64,000 nucleotides of DNA from Solobacterium sp. (GCA_017404505.1 JAFRCE010000016.1:1-64000); one strand, 5' to 3'; positions 41,108-50,011 are shown, counted from the stretch's first letter. The notes: a model not told the origin generated them from the letters alone. Numbers and translations are program-made.

Positions 41108-41962
41108 TCAGTATGTCAGTATTTCATTTCCTGTTTCGGTAATCAGAATCGTGTGTTCCCACTGCGCGCTGTCACTGCCGTCCGCTGTGTAGATCGTCCA
41201 GTCATTATACGGATCGATCACGACACCGGCTTTGCCGGCATTGATCATCGGTTCAATGGTGATGATCATACCCGGAACCAGAACCATGCCGCTTCCCTTC
41301 TTGCCGATATGGGAAACGAAAGGATCCTCATGGAATTCCAGGCCGACACCATGGCCGCCCAGTTCCCTGACGACACTGTAGCCCAGTGAACGGGCATATT
41401 TTGAAATGGCATAGCCGATATCACCGACTGTCGCCCATGGCTGGGCTGCCGCAATGCCGATTTCGAGACATTTCTTTGTCTCTTCGACAAGTTTTTTTCT
41501 TTCCGGCGATACATTGCCGATCATGAACATGCGGCTGGCATCCGCGTAATAGCCATCCAGAATGGTCGTACAGTCAACATTGATAATATCGCCGTCATGG
41601 AGTTTCTTCAGGCGGGAAGGAATGCCATGGCACACTTCTTCATTGATCGAAGTGCAGACACTCTTCGGGTAGCCTTCATAATTGAGCGGCGCGCAGATGG
41701 CACCTTTTTCTTTTGTATACTCGGCGACGATACGGTCGATATCCTGGGTGTTCATACCGGCCCTGATCTGTTTTGCGACTTCGTCCAGCACACCGGTGTT
41801 GATCACGCCTGCTTTGCGGATCCCTTCGATCTGGGACGGACGCTTGATGTATTTTTCTTCCGGCAGGATCATTCTGCGGCGGCGACATTCCGCCATCTTT
41901 TCCCTGATATGTTCCGGAATCGGTTCATCTATGTCAATCTGTTTCCAACGTTCTTCGTACAT
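41108..41962 (-). CDS. map: Methionine aminopeptidase, type I
   Basis: 284 residues. Metal ligands are seen in 'INVDCTTILDGYYADASRM', 'GGHGVGLEFHEDPFV' and 'IITIEPMI', with a late 'WEHTILITETG' strand, the type I order. An N-terminal extension of about 40 residues (EPIPEHIREKMAECRRRRMILPEEKYIKRP) precedes the catalytic part and is longer than in E. coli Map. It removes the initiator methionine. It is followed by a nitroreductase-like gene 7 nt downstream. Confidence 0.95.
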   Translation of the reverse strand: MYEERWKQIDIDEPIPEHIREKMAECRRRRMILPEEKYIKRPSQIEGIRKAGVINTGVLDEVAKQIRAGMNTQDIDRIVAEYTKEKGAICAPLNYEGYPKSVCTSINEEVCHGIPSRLKKLHDGDIINVDCTTILDGYYADASRMFMIGNVSPERKKLVEETKKCLEIGIAAAQPWATVGDIGYAISKYARSLGYSVVRELGGHGVGLEFHEDPFVSHIGKKGSGMVLVPGMIITIEPMINAGKAGVVIDPYNDWTIYTADGSDSAQWEHTILITETGNEILTY

Positions 41963-41976
41963 GCTTTCCTTGCTTT

Positions 41977-42504
41977 CTAATTGTTCTGAGTCGTACTGCC
42001 GAATCCGCCTGTCCGCACGGCTTCCGCCTCATCGTCCTCGGTGATTCCGAAAGGCAGGAACAGTCCCTGCACCATGCCGCTGCCGGCCGGGATGCAGACT
42101 TCCTTCCCCTCTCGTGAATCATTGATCATCTTGCACAGAATATGACCTTCGTTCTGCGCATGATAATAGTCACTGTCAATGATGCCGGCCGTGTTGTCCA
42201 GCTGGAAACGGTATTTGAACCCCAGTGAACTGCGCGGAAAAAGGATCAGTACATACCCTGTCTCTATTTTAGCACGAATACCGGTCGGAATTAGTTTTTC
42301 CTTACCAACCGCAACGGAAAGCGCACAGGGCGCGTAAAAATCATAGCCGGCGGAACCGGCTGTCGCCCTTCTGGGCAGCTGGATGGCGTCATAGATCCGG
42401 CGTACTTCTTCTTCCGGTTTGCCGGCTTCAAACAATTCCCAGTCTTTGCGAAACTGCGCAAAACTGACTTTTTCAAATACTGCTATTCTTTTCATATTCT
42501 TCAC
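41977..42504 (-). CDS. dut: dUTP diphosphatase (trimeric dUTPase)
   Basis: 175 residues. Motif I 'ATAGSAGYDFYAP', motif II 'PRSSLGFK', motif III 'DNTAGIIDSDYY' and motif V 'RTGGFGSTTQN' are all present. An N-terminal extension of about 45 residues is unusual. The enzyme hydrolyses dUTP to dUMP and keeps uracil out of DNA. It lies 4 nt into the patatin gene end and is followed by map, all on the minus strand. Confidence 0.93.
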   Translation of the reverse strand: MKNMKRIAVFEKVSFAQFRKDWELFEAGKPEEEVRRIYDAIQLPRRATAGSAGYDFYAPCALSVAVGKEKLIPTGIRAKIETGYVLILFPRSSLGFKYRFQLDNTAGIIDSDYYHAQNEGHILCKMINDSREGKEVCIPAGSGMVQGLFLPFGITEDDEAEAVRTGGFGSTTQNN

Positions 42505-43790
42505 TCCCAGGCCAGTTCCTTCATCATAAACGCGGCCAGCTCTGACAGAGCATACTCAAAGGGTGCCACCGTCAGTATAACATTCTCAAAACCGGCCATG
42601 TGATCCGGGTAGAAATGACAGTGGATCAGCTTGGCGATGATGCCGAAGGTATCCAGCGACGTCAGATACGAGGCAATGTCCACGACATTCAGAGAAGGCA
42701 CGAAATAGTCTTCGTTCAGTGCTTCCGAGAACGCGGCCAGGATCCGGTTTCTCGCCTCTTCGTATGTATAGACTTTGACTTCCTCAAGCGAGCAGGCGTC
42801 CATCAGCGCGTCCAGCATGCCGTAGAGATACTGGCGGGGATGCAGATGATCGACATGAAGCTGGCTCTTCAGACGGTCGGTAATGACCTGGCGGGAATTC
42901 AGCTGCTCGCTGAGATTGCCGGCCAGCGCCACTCTTGTCTCCAGCATCATGACACTGCGGTACCATTCGTCAAAGAAAGCCGGCCGGTGAAACGGCGAGA
43001 ACGCGTAGCGTTCACCATACAGAATGCCGAACTTTTTCATGACGTCCAGATAGCCGCACCGTCTGGCCTGGTTCATCTTCACCTTGTCAAAATCAAGAAA
43101 GCTGAACAGATCTTTATGCGGTTTGATATAGACGATATTCTCACGGCCGATGAAATTCGGATGAGCTGGTGTGCTTTCCAGATCGATAGCGATCACCTTC
43201 TCGGCCCCGAGCCGCAGTGCGAAGTCGATCGGAAAGTTGTCAAAATAACCGCCGTCGATATAATCGGTCCCGTCGATGTTCGTCATCGGAAAAGCGGGAT
43301 AGGCAGACGCGCTGGCAATGAGCCATTCGAGACCGTGTTCCTTCATCATTTCCTTGGTCACATACACCCCGCCGTGGCCTTTCGCCTCGGCAGTGATACA
43401 GCCGAAATCGATGTCGGACGCGAAGAAACGCTCCGGCACGTAGTAACTCGCCATGTTTTCCTTGAACGGACGAATATCGACACCGCGGTCTTTGATCCAC
43501 GCTTTCAGGGAAGGAATGAAACGTTCTCTTTCCCGAATGAAGTTGGTGATCGTCATATCTTCCGGATTCGGCACAAAGCCGTTGACGATCTGGTCAGCCT
43601 GCAGATGCTCGTACATGTCGACCATCCTGTCGAAGTCTCCCTGCACCAGCATGGCCGCGTTCAGAGCGCCGACCGATGTTCCGGTGATGATACTCCAGTC
43701 ATCCTCGCCGATTTCCTTCAGCGCTTCGATCGCGCCGACCTGATATATTCCTTTGGTGCCGCCGCCGGCTAAAACCAATGCTTTTTTCAT
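42501..43790 (-). CDS. Patatin-like phospholipase
   Basis: 429 residues. The oxyanion-hole motif GGGTKG (9-14), the nucleophile in GTSVG (S39) and the 'DGGYFDNFP' aspartate near 178 form the catalytic set of patatin lipases. The C-terminal 200 residues are helical and not catalytic. It presumably cleaves lipid acyl esters near the membrane. Its gene overlaps dut by 4 nt. A divergent arrangement with ddl shares a short promoter region. Confidence 0.9.
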   Translation of the reverse strand: MKKALVLAGGGTKGIYQVGAIEALKEIGEDDWSIITGTSVGALNAAMLVQGDFDRMVDMYEHLQADQIVNGFVPNPEDMTITNFIRERERFIPSLKAWIKDRGVDIRPFKENMASYYVPERFFASDIDFGCITAEAKGHGGVYVTKEMMKEHGLEWLIASASAYPAFPMTNIDGTDYIDGGYFDNFPIDFALRLGAEKVIAIDLESTPAHPNFIGRENIVYIKPHKDLFSFLDFDKVKMNQARRCGYLDVMKKFGILYGERYAFSPFHRPAFFDEWYRSVMMLETRVALAGNLSEQLNSRQVITDRLKSQLHVDHLHPRQYLYGMLDALMDACSLEEVKVYTYEEARNRILAAFSEALNEDYFVPSLNVVDIASYLTSLDTFGIIAKLIHCHFYPDHMAGFENVILTVAPFEYALSELAAFMMKELAWE

Positions 43791-43805
43791 ATGTACTCCT
43801 GATTC

Positions 43806-43825
43806 ACTGTATTATTATATACAGT
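43806..43825. promoter_or_regulatory. Palindrome at the patatin-ddl divergent promoter region
   Basis: ACTGTAT and ATACAGT arms surround a 6-nt centre. On the minus strand it contains a TATAAT that could be the -10 of the patatin-dut-map operon. Confidence 0.4.
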
Positions 43826-43879
43826 TTCCCGATAAAGGTAAGATGCACTTCCGCCATGTTCATTAAAGATCATTTAGGT

Positions 43880-43885
43880 TATAAT
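43880..43885 (+). promoter_or_regulatory. -10 element upstream of ddl
   Basis: TATAAT lies 26 bases before the ddl start, which has GGAGG in front of it. The -35 match is weak. Confidence 0.45.
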
Positions 43886-43911
43886 ATATCGGTAGTTTAC
43901 GGAGGTTTTCT

Positions 43912-45126
43912 ATGAAACTGAATACGGCTGTTTTTTTTGGCGGTGAATCGGTAGAACATGAAGTATCCATCATCTCTGCCCATCAGGCGATCGAAGCCCT
44001 GGACAAAGAGAAATACAATGTCATTCCCGTTTACGTTGCCAAAGACCGCAGAATGTATACTTCGGAAGCGATGCTGGACATCACTTTCTTCACCGGCCGC
44101 AAGCTCGACGAAGCGATTGCCGAGGCCACCCAGATCGATATTGTCAAAGAAGACAACCAGGTCGTCATCAAGCCGGTGAAAACCAGACTGTTCGGTTCCA
44201 AAACACTGGGCACCATTGACATCGCCATTCCCGTCATGCACGGCACGAACGGTGAAGACGGCACGATCCAGGGTTTCTTCGAAATGCTGAAGCTGCCCTA
44301 TGCCGGCTGTGACCTGTACGGCGCGGCGGTCGGCCAGGACAAAGTCCTGCAGAAGAACATTCTCAGTGACAACGGCCTGCCCATCACCAACTGGTTCTGG
44401 GTATACGGAACAGAAATCGACGAGGACCGTGACGCGGTTCTCAGAAAGGTTCACAAACTGATCTACCCGGTCATCCTGAAACCGGCCCGCACCGGTTCTT
44501 CCGTCGGTATTTCCATAGCCCACAACGATGAAGAATATCTGGCATGTTTCGAAGAGGCACGCCAGTATGACGAAAAAGTCATCACGGAAAAAGTCGTCAA
44601 ACCGATGCGTGAGATCAACTGCTCTGTCCTCGGTGACGCTTATAACGCCGAACCGTCCGTGCTGGAAGAAGTCGCGAGTGTTTCCCACGACGAGCTTCTT
44701 TCCTTCAAGGACAAATACCAGGGCGGCGGCAAAGCTGCCAAAGGCGCGAAATCGGCCGGTCCTTCCAAAGGCATGGCCAGCACCTCGCGCATCGTTCCGG
44801 CACCGCTCAGTGAAGCGGAAACGGAAAACATCCAGAAGCTTGCTTTGAAGGCTTTCCGGGTTCTCGGTATCGCCGGTGTATGCCGCATTGACTTCCTGAT
44901 GGACGCAGAAACCAAAACGGTCTATATCAACGAAGTCAACACAATTCCGGGATCGCTCGCCTTCTATCTCTGGACCGAAAAAGGCGTCAGTTTCCCACAG
45001 CTGATGGACCGGCTGGTCGATCAGGCACTGAGCCGGGAAAGAAGAAGATCCAAGATGACCTTCTCCTACGACACGGATCTGCTGATGACCTATCAGGCCG
45101 GCGGTTCAAAAGGCGCCAAAAAGTAA
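43912..45126 (+). CDS. ddl: D-alanine-D-alanine ligase
   Basis: 404 residues. ATP-grasp motifs are clear: 'GGESVEHEVSIISA' at the N-terminus, 'HGTNGEDGTIQGFF', 'KPARTGSSVGIS', 'REINCSVLGD' and 'FLMDAETKTVYINEVNTIPG'. It makes the D-Ala-D-Ala dipeptide for peptidoglycan. Between about residues 273 and 296 there is a Gly/Lys/Ser-rich insertion that lengthens the usual linker. A tyrosine in 'LPYAGCDLYGAAVG' instead of the Phe of vancomycin-resistant ligases fits D-Ala rather than D-lactate use. Confidence 0.93.
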   Translation: MKLNTAVFFGGESVEHEVSIISAHQAIEALDKEKYNVIPVYVAKDRRMYTSEAMLDITFFTGRKLDEAIAEATQIDIVKEDNQVVIKPVKTRLFGSKTLGTIDIAIPVMHGTNGEDGTIQGFFEMLKLPYAGCDLYGAAVGQDKVLQKNILSDNGLPITNWFWVYGTEIDEDRDAVLRKVHKLIYPVILKPARTGSSVGISIAHNDEEYLACFEEARQYDEKVITEKVVKPMREINCSVLGDAYNAEPSVLEEVASVSHDELLSFKDKYQGGGKAAKGAKSAGPSKGMASTSRIVPAPLSEAETENIQKLALKAFRVLGIAGVCRIDFLMDAETKTVYINEVNTIPGSLAFYLWTEKGVSFPQLMDRLVDQALSRERRRSKMTFSYDTDLLMTYQAGGSKGAKK

Positions 45127-45138
45127 ATAAAACAAAGA

Positions 45139-45163
45139 AACGGGGCATTCACCCCGTTTTATT
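45139..45163. terminator. Terminator between ddl and buk
   Basis: ACGGGG (45140-45145) pairs with CCCCGT (45152-45157), with a T run on the plus strand and an A run on the other side, so it works for the convergent pair. Confidence 0.85.
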
Positions 45164-46271
45164 TCTGATCAAATGGGAAACCTTCGAAAACAGGCTTGCC
45201 GCTGTATTCCTTCAGTTCTTCTTCATGACGCAGAACGCGAAGCGCCGCGTCGGTCATGGCCTGCATTTCAAATTCACCCGGATAACAGGTGATCGGCGCG
45301 ATCCAGCCGCAGTACTCTTCCAGCATCTGCCGCACATCCGCGAACCGCATCAGGCCGCCGGTCAGAACGATGCCGTCCACCTGGCCTTTCAGAACCGCAC
45401 TCATGGCACCGATCGCTTTGGCGTTCTGATAGATCATCGCCCGCCAGATCAGTTCGGCTTTTTCGTCATGCTGTTCGACAAGGGCGTGGATCTTATCGGA
45501 ATTGGATGTCCCGAAATGGGAGGAAAGGCCGCCGGTCTGTGAACAGAGGGAGCGGATCTCGTCTTTGCCTCTGTCATAGAGCAGATTCAGCACGTCAGTC
45601 ACTGCCATCGTGCCCATTCTTGTCGGGGTAAACGGACCGTCTCCCCCGCCGCCGTCATTGCCGTCGATCATCCGGCCCTTCTGATGGGCGGTAATGGTCA
45701 TGCCGCCGTCGATATGAGCGACGATCAGATTCAGATCCTCATATTTCCGGCCGATCTCCCGGGCGTAATGACGGGCAGCCGCCTTCAGATTCAGAGCATG
45801 GCAGATCGCCCGCCGGTAAATGCCGCTGACGCCGGTCACCCGGGCAATATCCTGATACTCGTCGACTACCGTCGGATCACACATCATGGCGATGCCGCCG
45901 AATTCCTGCTGAACTCTTTCCGCCATCTGCACACCCAGCATGGAGGAATGGTACAGACCTCCTTTGGCGTTTTTTGTATCCTCCACTAACTGAGGGCTGA
46001 TGCGGTAACTTCCGCTGGGTACCGAATAACTGCCGCCGCCTCTTCCCACTACGGCATCCAGGCCGTGCAGGTCGATGTGATTTTCGGCCAGGAACTGATG
46101 CAGCACATCCATCCGGTAATCCAGCTGGTCGTTGATGGTTCCAAGCGTCTTCAGAAAGGAAGAATCATGGAAGACATCCGTTTCAAAAACTCTGTTTTCA
46201 TTTTCGGACAATGCCAGCTTCGTGGAAGTCGAGCCGGGATTGATGACGAAGATACGATATGTGTTTTTCAT
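45159..46271 (-). CDS. buk: Butyrate kinase
   Basis: 370 residues. 'INPGSTSTKLA' at the N-terminus, 'HIDGGMTITAHQKGRMID' and 'DGIVLTGGLM' are the acetate/butyrate kinase (ASKHA) motifs, with 'DGPFTPTRMG' close to the butyrate kinase subgroup. It interconverts butyryl phosphate and butyrate with ATP. No phosphotransbutyrylase gene is next to it in this window. No ribosome site is visible upstream; translation may be leaderless (see findings). Confidence 0.9.
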   Translation of the reverse strand: MKNTYRIFVINPGSTSTKLALSENENRVFETDVFHDSSFLKTLGTINDQLDYRMDVLHQFLAENHIDLHGLDAVVGRGGGSYSVPSGSYRISPQLVEDTKNAKGGLYHSSMLGVQMAERVQQEFGGIAMMCDPTVVDEYQDIARVTGVSGIYRRAICHALNLKAAARHYAREIGRKYEDLNLIVAHIDGGMTITAHQKGRMIDGNDGGGGDGPFTPTRMGTMAVTDVLNLLYDRGKDEIRSLCSQTGGLSSHFGTSNSDKIHALVEQHDEKAELIWRAMIYQNAKAIGAMSAVLKGQVDGIVLTGGLMRFADVRQMLEEYCGWIAPITCYPGEFEMQAMTDAALRVLRHEEELKEYSGKPVFEGFPFDQK

Positions 46272-46316
46272 ACGGATATAAGGTTATCATTTTTCACCGT
46301 ATTTGACAAAAACAGG

Positions 46317-46322
46317 TATAAT
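46317..46322 (+). promoter_or_regulatory. -10 element upstream of deoD
   Basis: TATAAT with TTCACC 18 bases upstream, 35 nt before the deoD start. The ribosome site (GGAGG) follows. Confidence 0.5.
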
Positions 46323-46357
46323 GATTTTTAGAAACAATCATCGGAGGAACAATAATC

Positions 46358-47074
46358 ATGTCTACACCTCATAATTCAGCGTCAATTGGCCAGATTGCCA
46401 AAACCGTTCTGATGCCGGGCGATCCGCTGCGCTCGCGTTTTATTGCCAGAACCTTCCTGGACGAACCTGTCCTTGTCAACGGCATCCGCGCCATCAATGG
46501 CTATACAGGTTATTATCACGGCAAGCCGGTTACCGTCATGGCTTCCGGCATGGGCATGCCGAGTATCGGTATTTATTCATATGAACTGTTCAAACACTAT
46601 GATGTCGACAATATCATCCGTGTCGGTTCCGCCGGCTCTTACGTTCCGGAACTGAAGATCTTTGATGTCGTTCTGGCCAGTGCCGCCTATTCGGAAACGA
46701 CATATGCCAAAGTGCAGTGCGGATATGATAAAGACATGACCTATCCGAGTGCCGCTCTGAACGGCAAACTGATCAAAGCCGCCTCGGATCTCGGCATCAA
46801 GCTGCACGAAGGCATCATTCACAGTTCCGATGTCTTCTATCATGAATCAGCGGATTATCAGAAAGCCGTCATCGAAGACAAACACTGTGTGGCAGTGGAG
46901 ATGGAAAGCTTCGCCCTGTTCTCCAACGCCCGTGTCACCGGCAAGAACGCCGCCTGCCTTCTGACCATTTCCGACAGCTTTGTCTCCAAGGAAGAAACGA
47001 CCGCCGAACAGCGGGAAAAGAACTTCCTGGACATGATGCGCATCGCTCTGAACGCGGCCATCGCCGAAGACTGA
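46358..47074 (+). CDS. deoD: Purine nucleoside phosphorylase (DeoD type)
   Basis: 238 residues. 'VLMPGDPLRSRFIA', 'GYTGYYHGKPVTVMASGMGMPSIGIY', 'IRVGSAGS' and 'AVEMESFALFSNA' are the hexameric PNP (DeoD) motifs. It cleaves purine nucleosides to base and ribose 1-phosphate in salvage. A single-gene unit with its own promoter-like element and terminator. Length is typical. Confidence 0.95.
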   Translation: MSTPHNSASIGQIAKTVLMPGDPLRSRFIARTFLDEPVLVNGIRAINGYTGYYHGKPVTVMASGMGMPSIGIYSYELFKHYDVDNIIRVGSAGSYVPELKIFDVVLASAAYSETTYAKVQCGYDKDMTYPSAALNGKLIKAASDLGIKLHEGIIHSSDVFYHESADYQKAVIEDKHCVAVEMESFALFSNARVTGKNAACLLTISDSFVSKEETTAEQREKNFLDMMRIALNAAIAED

Positions 47075-47085
47075 AAAGTCAGATG

Positions 47086-47119
47086 AAAACGCCTTTGCAA
47101 AAAAGGCGTTTTTCTTTTT
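47086..47119 (+). terminator. Terminator of deoD
   Basis: AAAACGCCTTT (47086-47096) pairs with AAAGGCGTTTT (47102-47112), followed by TCTTTTT on the plus strand. It may also serve the convergent TIR gene. Confidence 0.85.
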
Positions 47120-47130
47120 GGCCAACCGGC

Positions 47131-48606
47131 TTACGGTTCAATTTTGCCGGATCCGTCGAGGTTGACGATATAGCCGGTTTTGTCGCAGATATAGAAGATC
47201 TTATCGCCGCAGACACAGACATGATCGGCGTCTTCCTCGCTGAGCAGACGGAAGCCCAGGCCGTTCAGCTGCATTGTGCAGAGTTTCGTGCCGTATGTGC
47301 CGCTGTGGCCGTAAATACCGGTGTCCGTGACATTCAGATAATAGATATAATCATTGGCCAGTTCAGCGATCTCGCCGGTGCTCAGATCATATGACGTCAG
47401 CACGTTGGTATCGAGATCGTTGTAATACAGTTTATTGCCGGCGATCGTCATGCCTTCGATGCGGTGATCGGACAGGCAGACAGGATCGGAGCCGTCCATA
47501 TTGACACGGTAGAGATAACCGCCATCCTCCTGGTTGCTGTAATACATATAGGTTCCGTCCAGACAGAAGTAATAAGCCTTGTCGATATTGTTCTCCAGCC
47601 GCACGTCACTGCCGTCCAGGGCCATGGAATAGAGATTCAGACCGTCCATACTGTCCTGATAATAAATTCTGTCGTTAACGATGCGGGTGTCCTCGGTCGG
47701 TCCGTAATGCAGTTTGACCGGTTCGCCCCCCTCCGTTTTGATCCGCTGGATGGAAGGATCGACACCACTGGAATAATAGTAGACATAGCCGTCGTATACA
47801 CTGATGCAGCTGACCGGTTCATCGACGAACATTTCCGCCCCGCTGCCGTCCGCTTTCATGCGGTAGAGACGCTGGCGGTCGTTGCTGCGGTAGTAATACC
47901 ATTCCCCGTCACTGGCCAGATAGCCGCCGCTCTGCAGATTGCCCTGACTGTTGCCCTGCGTATATGTCTCGGTTACATCCATACTGATGTTTTCACTGGT
48001 CGCGTTCGATACGGCCGGCGCGCTGTTTTCCGTCTGGGCTGACGGTTCTTCCGCCGGTTTCCGGTTCAGCAGGAAGAACACGGCGACAAGAGCCAGAGCC
48101 GCGACGGCGATGATGCCGATCAGCATATACGGCCTGGTTGGTTTTGTTTCCTTCAGTTCCGGATATTCCGGTTTTTTCTCCTGAACGGCCGGCTGTCTGC
48201 CTTCCATCTGATCAACAAGCACCCGGCAGAGACCATACAGATCATCGATTGCGGTATGCAGTTCCGAATTCATGGCATCCAGCCAGTGCACGGTCGAAAG
48301 ATAATACTTCATACCGGCCGCCGGTTCTTCATTGGTCAACCGGAACGGAACGATCGTCACACCGCTGTCGACGGCGTTGTTCACTTCCCTTAATACCTGC
48401 TTGGACAGATTGGAATGACTGGTAAAAACCAGAACCATAACCTTCGTCTGCTCAATTGCCTGGATGATCGAATCCGCCCAGTCGGCACCCGGCTGAATGT
48501 CACGCGGCGCGTACCAGCAGCGCAGACCGCGGTTTTCAAAGGTGGAACAGATCGCGTCGGCGATATTTTTGTCAATGTGTGAATAACTGATAAATATATC
48601 GTGCAT
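47131..48606 (-). CDS. Membrane TIR-domain protein with DUF5050-like propeller
   Basis: 491 residues. Residues 1-130 are a TIR domain: 'DIFISYSHIDKNIADAI', 'WYAPRDIQPGADWADSII', and 'LSKQVLREVNNAV', whose E74 is at the position of the NADase glutamate. A single membrane span lies at about 162-182 with basic residues on its N-side (TRP, NRK), so the TIR would be cytoplasmic. Residues 215-491 are repeated 'YYYSS...DGSD' blades of DUF5050 type, facing out. The order is sensor outside, TIR inside. It is convergent with deoD. Confidence 0.82.
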   Translation of the reverse strand: MHDIFISYSHIDKNIADAICSTFENRGLRCWYAPRDIQPGADWADSIIQAIEQTKVMVLVFTSHSNLSKQVLREVNNAVDSGVTIVPFRLTNEEPAAGMKYYLSTVHWLDAMNSELHTAIDDLYGLCRVLVDQMEGRQPAVQEKKPEYPELKETKPTRPYMLIGIIAVAALALVAVFFLLNRKPAEEPSAQTENSAPAVSNATSENISMDVTETYTQGNSQGNLQSGGYLASDGEWYYYRSNDRQRLYRMKADGSGAEMFVDEPVSCISVYDGYVYYYSSGVDPSIQRIKTEGGEPVKLHYGPTEDTRIVNDRIYYQDSMDGLNLYSMALDGSDVRLENNIDKAYYFCLDGTYMYYSNQEDGGYLYRVNMDGSDPVCLSDHRIEGMTIAGNKLYYNDLDTNVLTSYDLSTGEIAELANDYIYYLNVTDTGIYGHSGTYGTKLCTMQLNGLGFRLLSEEDADHVCVCGDKIFYICDKTGYIVNLDGSGKIEP

Positions 48607-48621
48607 ATTCAGTACCGTTTC

Positions 48622-49152
48622 TTATTCAATGATCTGATGCGCCGCTGTGTCGTACTGCAGCGTATGGTGTTCGCCATTCCAGTCGAATTCAACCGTAATG
48701 ACAGTACCCTGCGGTTTGACAACGATGTTTTCCGCACCGCCCTGGTAGCCTTCCAGACTGTCGAAGGCGGCATTGATCGCCTCTTCCATCGGATCCTGGA
48801 CTTTCTGAACCGTCTCGGCAGCGTCTTCCGGCAGATCGCTGCTGACGATCTCTCCGGTCGTCTCGTTGACGACATATGTGACCGTCTGATCATTGAGACC
48901 GAATGTCACGGTGATATTGCCGTCTTTGTCAGGAAGACTGACTTTGATATCAGAAAGACGGGAAGCGGAAATGCCGGCATCATTCAGCACGACATCCAGA
49001 ATTTCATCGGAGCTTAACGGTTCAGCTGTTTCGGCCGGTTTCTCAGTATCGGCCGGTTTGTCTGTTCCGGTCTGTGTATCTGCTGTTGAAGATGGCTTTG
49101 CGCAAGCGGCAAGCAGGAACACTGCCAAAACTGCCAATAATGATTTTTTCAT
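48622..49152 (-). CDS. Lipoprotein with PepSY-like domains
   Basis: I start at the ATG at 49152 (176 residues), after GGAGGGAAAACA. Signal 'MKKSLLAVLAVFLLAAC' ends in a lipobox with C17 as lipidated cysteine. A Thr/Pro-rich linker follows, then 'SDEILDVVLNDAGISASRLSDIKVSL' and 'VTYVVNETTGEIVS', a PepSY-like unit, and a second one at the end. PepSY proteins are often protease inhibitors or signal-linked. It is 15 nt from the TIR gene start, likely one operon. Confidence 0.82.
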   Translation of the reverse strand: MKKSLLAVLAVFLLAACAKPSSTADTQTGTDKPADTEKPAETAEPLSSDEILDVVLNDAGISASRLSDIKVSLPDKDGNITVTFGLNDQTVTYVVNETTGEIVSSDLPEDAAETVQKVQDPMEEAINAAFDSLEGYQGGAENIVVKPQGTVITVEFDWNGEHHTLQYDTAAHQIIE

Positions 49153-49215
49153 TGTTTTCCCTCCCATACGGCAAAATGCCTGCATGTTTCTTTTTTCCAG
49201 TATATCAAGACGGAC

Positions 49216-49243
49216 AAATAAAAAACAGGTATTGCTACCTGTT
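49216..49243 (-). terminator. Terminator of the HAD hydrolase gene
   Basis: AACAGGTA pairs with TACCTGTT (49224-49231, 49236-49243), loop of 4, T run on the minus strand. Confidence 0.82.
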
Positions 49244-49255
49244 TGCAAAGATGAA

Positions 49256-49906
49256 TCAGAGAGCACCTGAAGCCAGCAGATCACGGGCTTCGAACAGCGA
49301 AGCGCATACCGCGTCGGCCAAGGCACGGATTTCTTCCGTCGGCTGCATCTGATCGGGAATCATGATCGTGCAGCAGCCTGCCGCATGGCCGGCCTTGACA
49401 CCGTTGAACGCGTCTTCGAATACATAGCATTCACACGGATCGATTCCGAGTTTTTCAGCAGCCGTCAGGAAAATATCCGGCTCCGGTTTGCCGCGTTTCA
49501 GTTCGGTGCCGCTGACGATGACTTCAATGAAGTCCTCGGTATTCGTGTTCTGCAGGTTGCGTCTGATCTGTTCCACCGAGCTGCTGGAAGCGACCGCGAT
49601 GCGCACGCCGGCATCCCGGAAGAATTCAAGGATCTCGTGTACACCCGGTTTTTCCGGGGTGGATTCCATCAGGTCATCATGGACCCGCTTCTTGCAGTCA
49701 GCCGCGATACCGCTGCCGTCTTCCACACCGTAGTATTTTTCGATAACGCTGTTCATCAGCGCTCCGGAAGTGCCGCAGATATTATATTTAAACTCCTCTG
49801 CCAGAGAGACGCCCATTTCATCCGCGATCAGTTTCCAGTTTTTCTGCCAGATCTGTTCGGTATCAAACATCAGGCCGTCCATATCAAAGATTGCACCTTT
49901 CAGCAT
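49256..49906 (-). CDS. HAD-family hydrolase (beta-phosphoglucomutase-like)
   Basis: 216 residues. Motif I 'IFDMDGLMFDTE' (D8, D10), motif II 'VASSSS', motif III 'KRGKPEPDIFLTAAEKLGI' and motif IV 'VFEDAFNGVKAG' are typical of haloacid-dehalogenase phosphatases of the phosphoglycolate/beta-phosphoglucomutase subgroup. The substrate cannot be named from sequence. Single gene with its own terminator, convergent with none of its neighbours. Confidence 0.9.
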   Translation of the reverse strand: MLKGAIFDMDGLMFDTEQIWQKNWKLIADEMGVSLAEEFKYNICGTSGALMNSVIEKYYGVEDGSGIAADCKKRVHDDLMESTPEKPGVHEILEFFRDAGVRIAVASSSSVEQIRRNLQNTNTEDFIEVIVSGTELKRGKPEPDIFLTAAEKLGIDPCECYVFEDAFNGVKAGHAAGCCTIMIPDQMQPTEEIRALADAVCASLFEARDLLASGAL

Positions 49907-50005
49907 ATTTTCTCACCTCTTGATTTCATCATATCATGCACGCCCTGCATCTGCACGAACTTCACGGGCCATCTTTTTCATGCAGATAGGATTGAAATAA
50001 TCATG

Positions 50006-50011
50006 TATAAT
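50006..50011 (+). promoter_or_regulatory. -10 element upstream of the NfnA-like gene
   Basis: TATAAT lies 33 bases before the start. The ribosome site GAGG follows. The -35 is not clear. Confidence 0.45.

Noticed and set aside
42600..43772. 390-codon open frame opposite the patatin gene
   Set aside because: Antisense shadow. The patatin frame has all catalytic motifs and a proper start.
43912..44688. 263-codon minus-strand frame opposite ddl
   Set aside because: Antisense shadow of an intact ATP-grasp gene with ribosome site and terminator.
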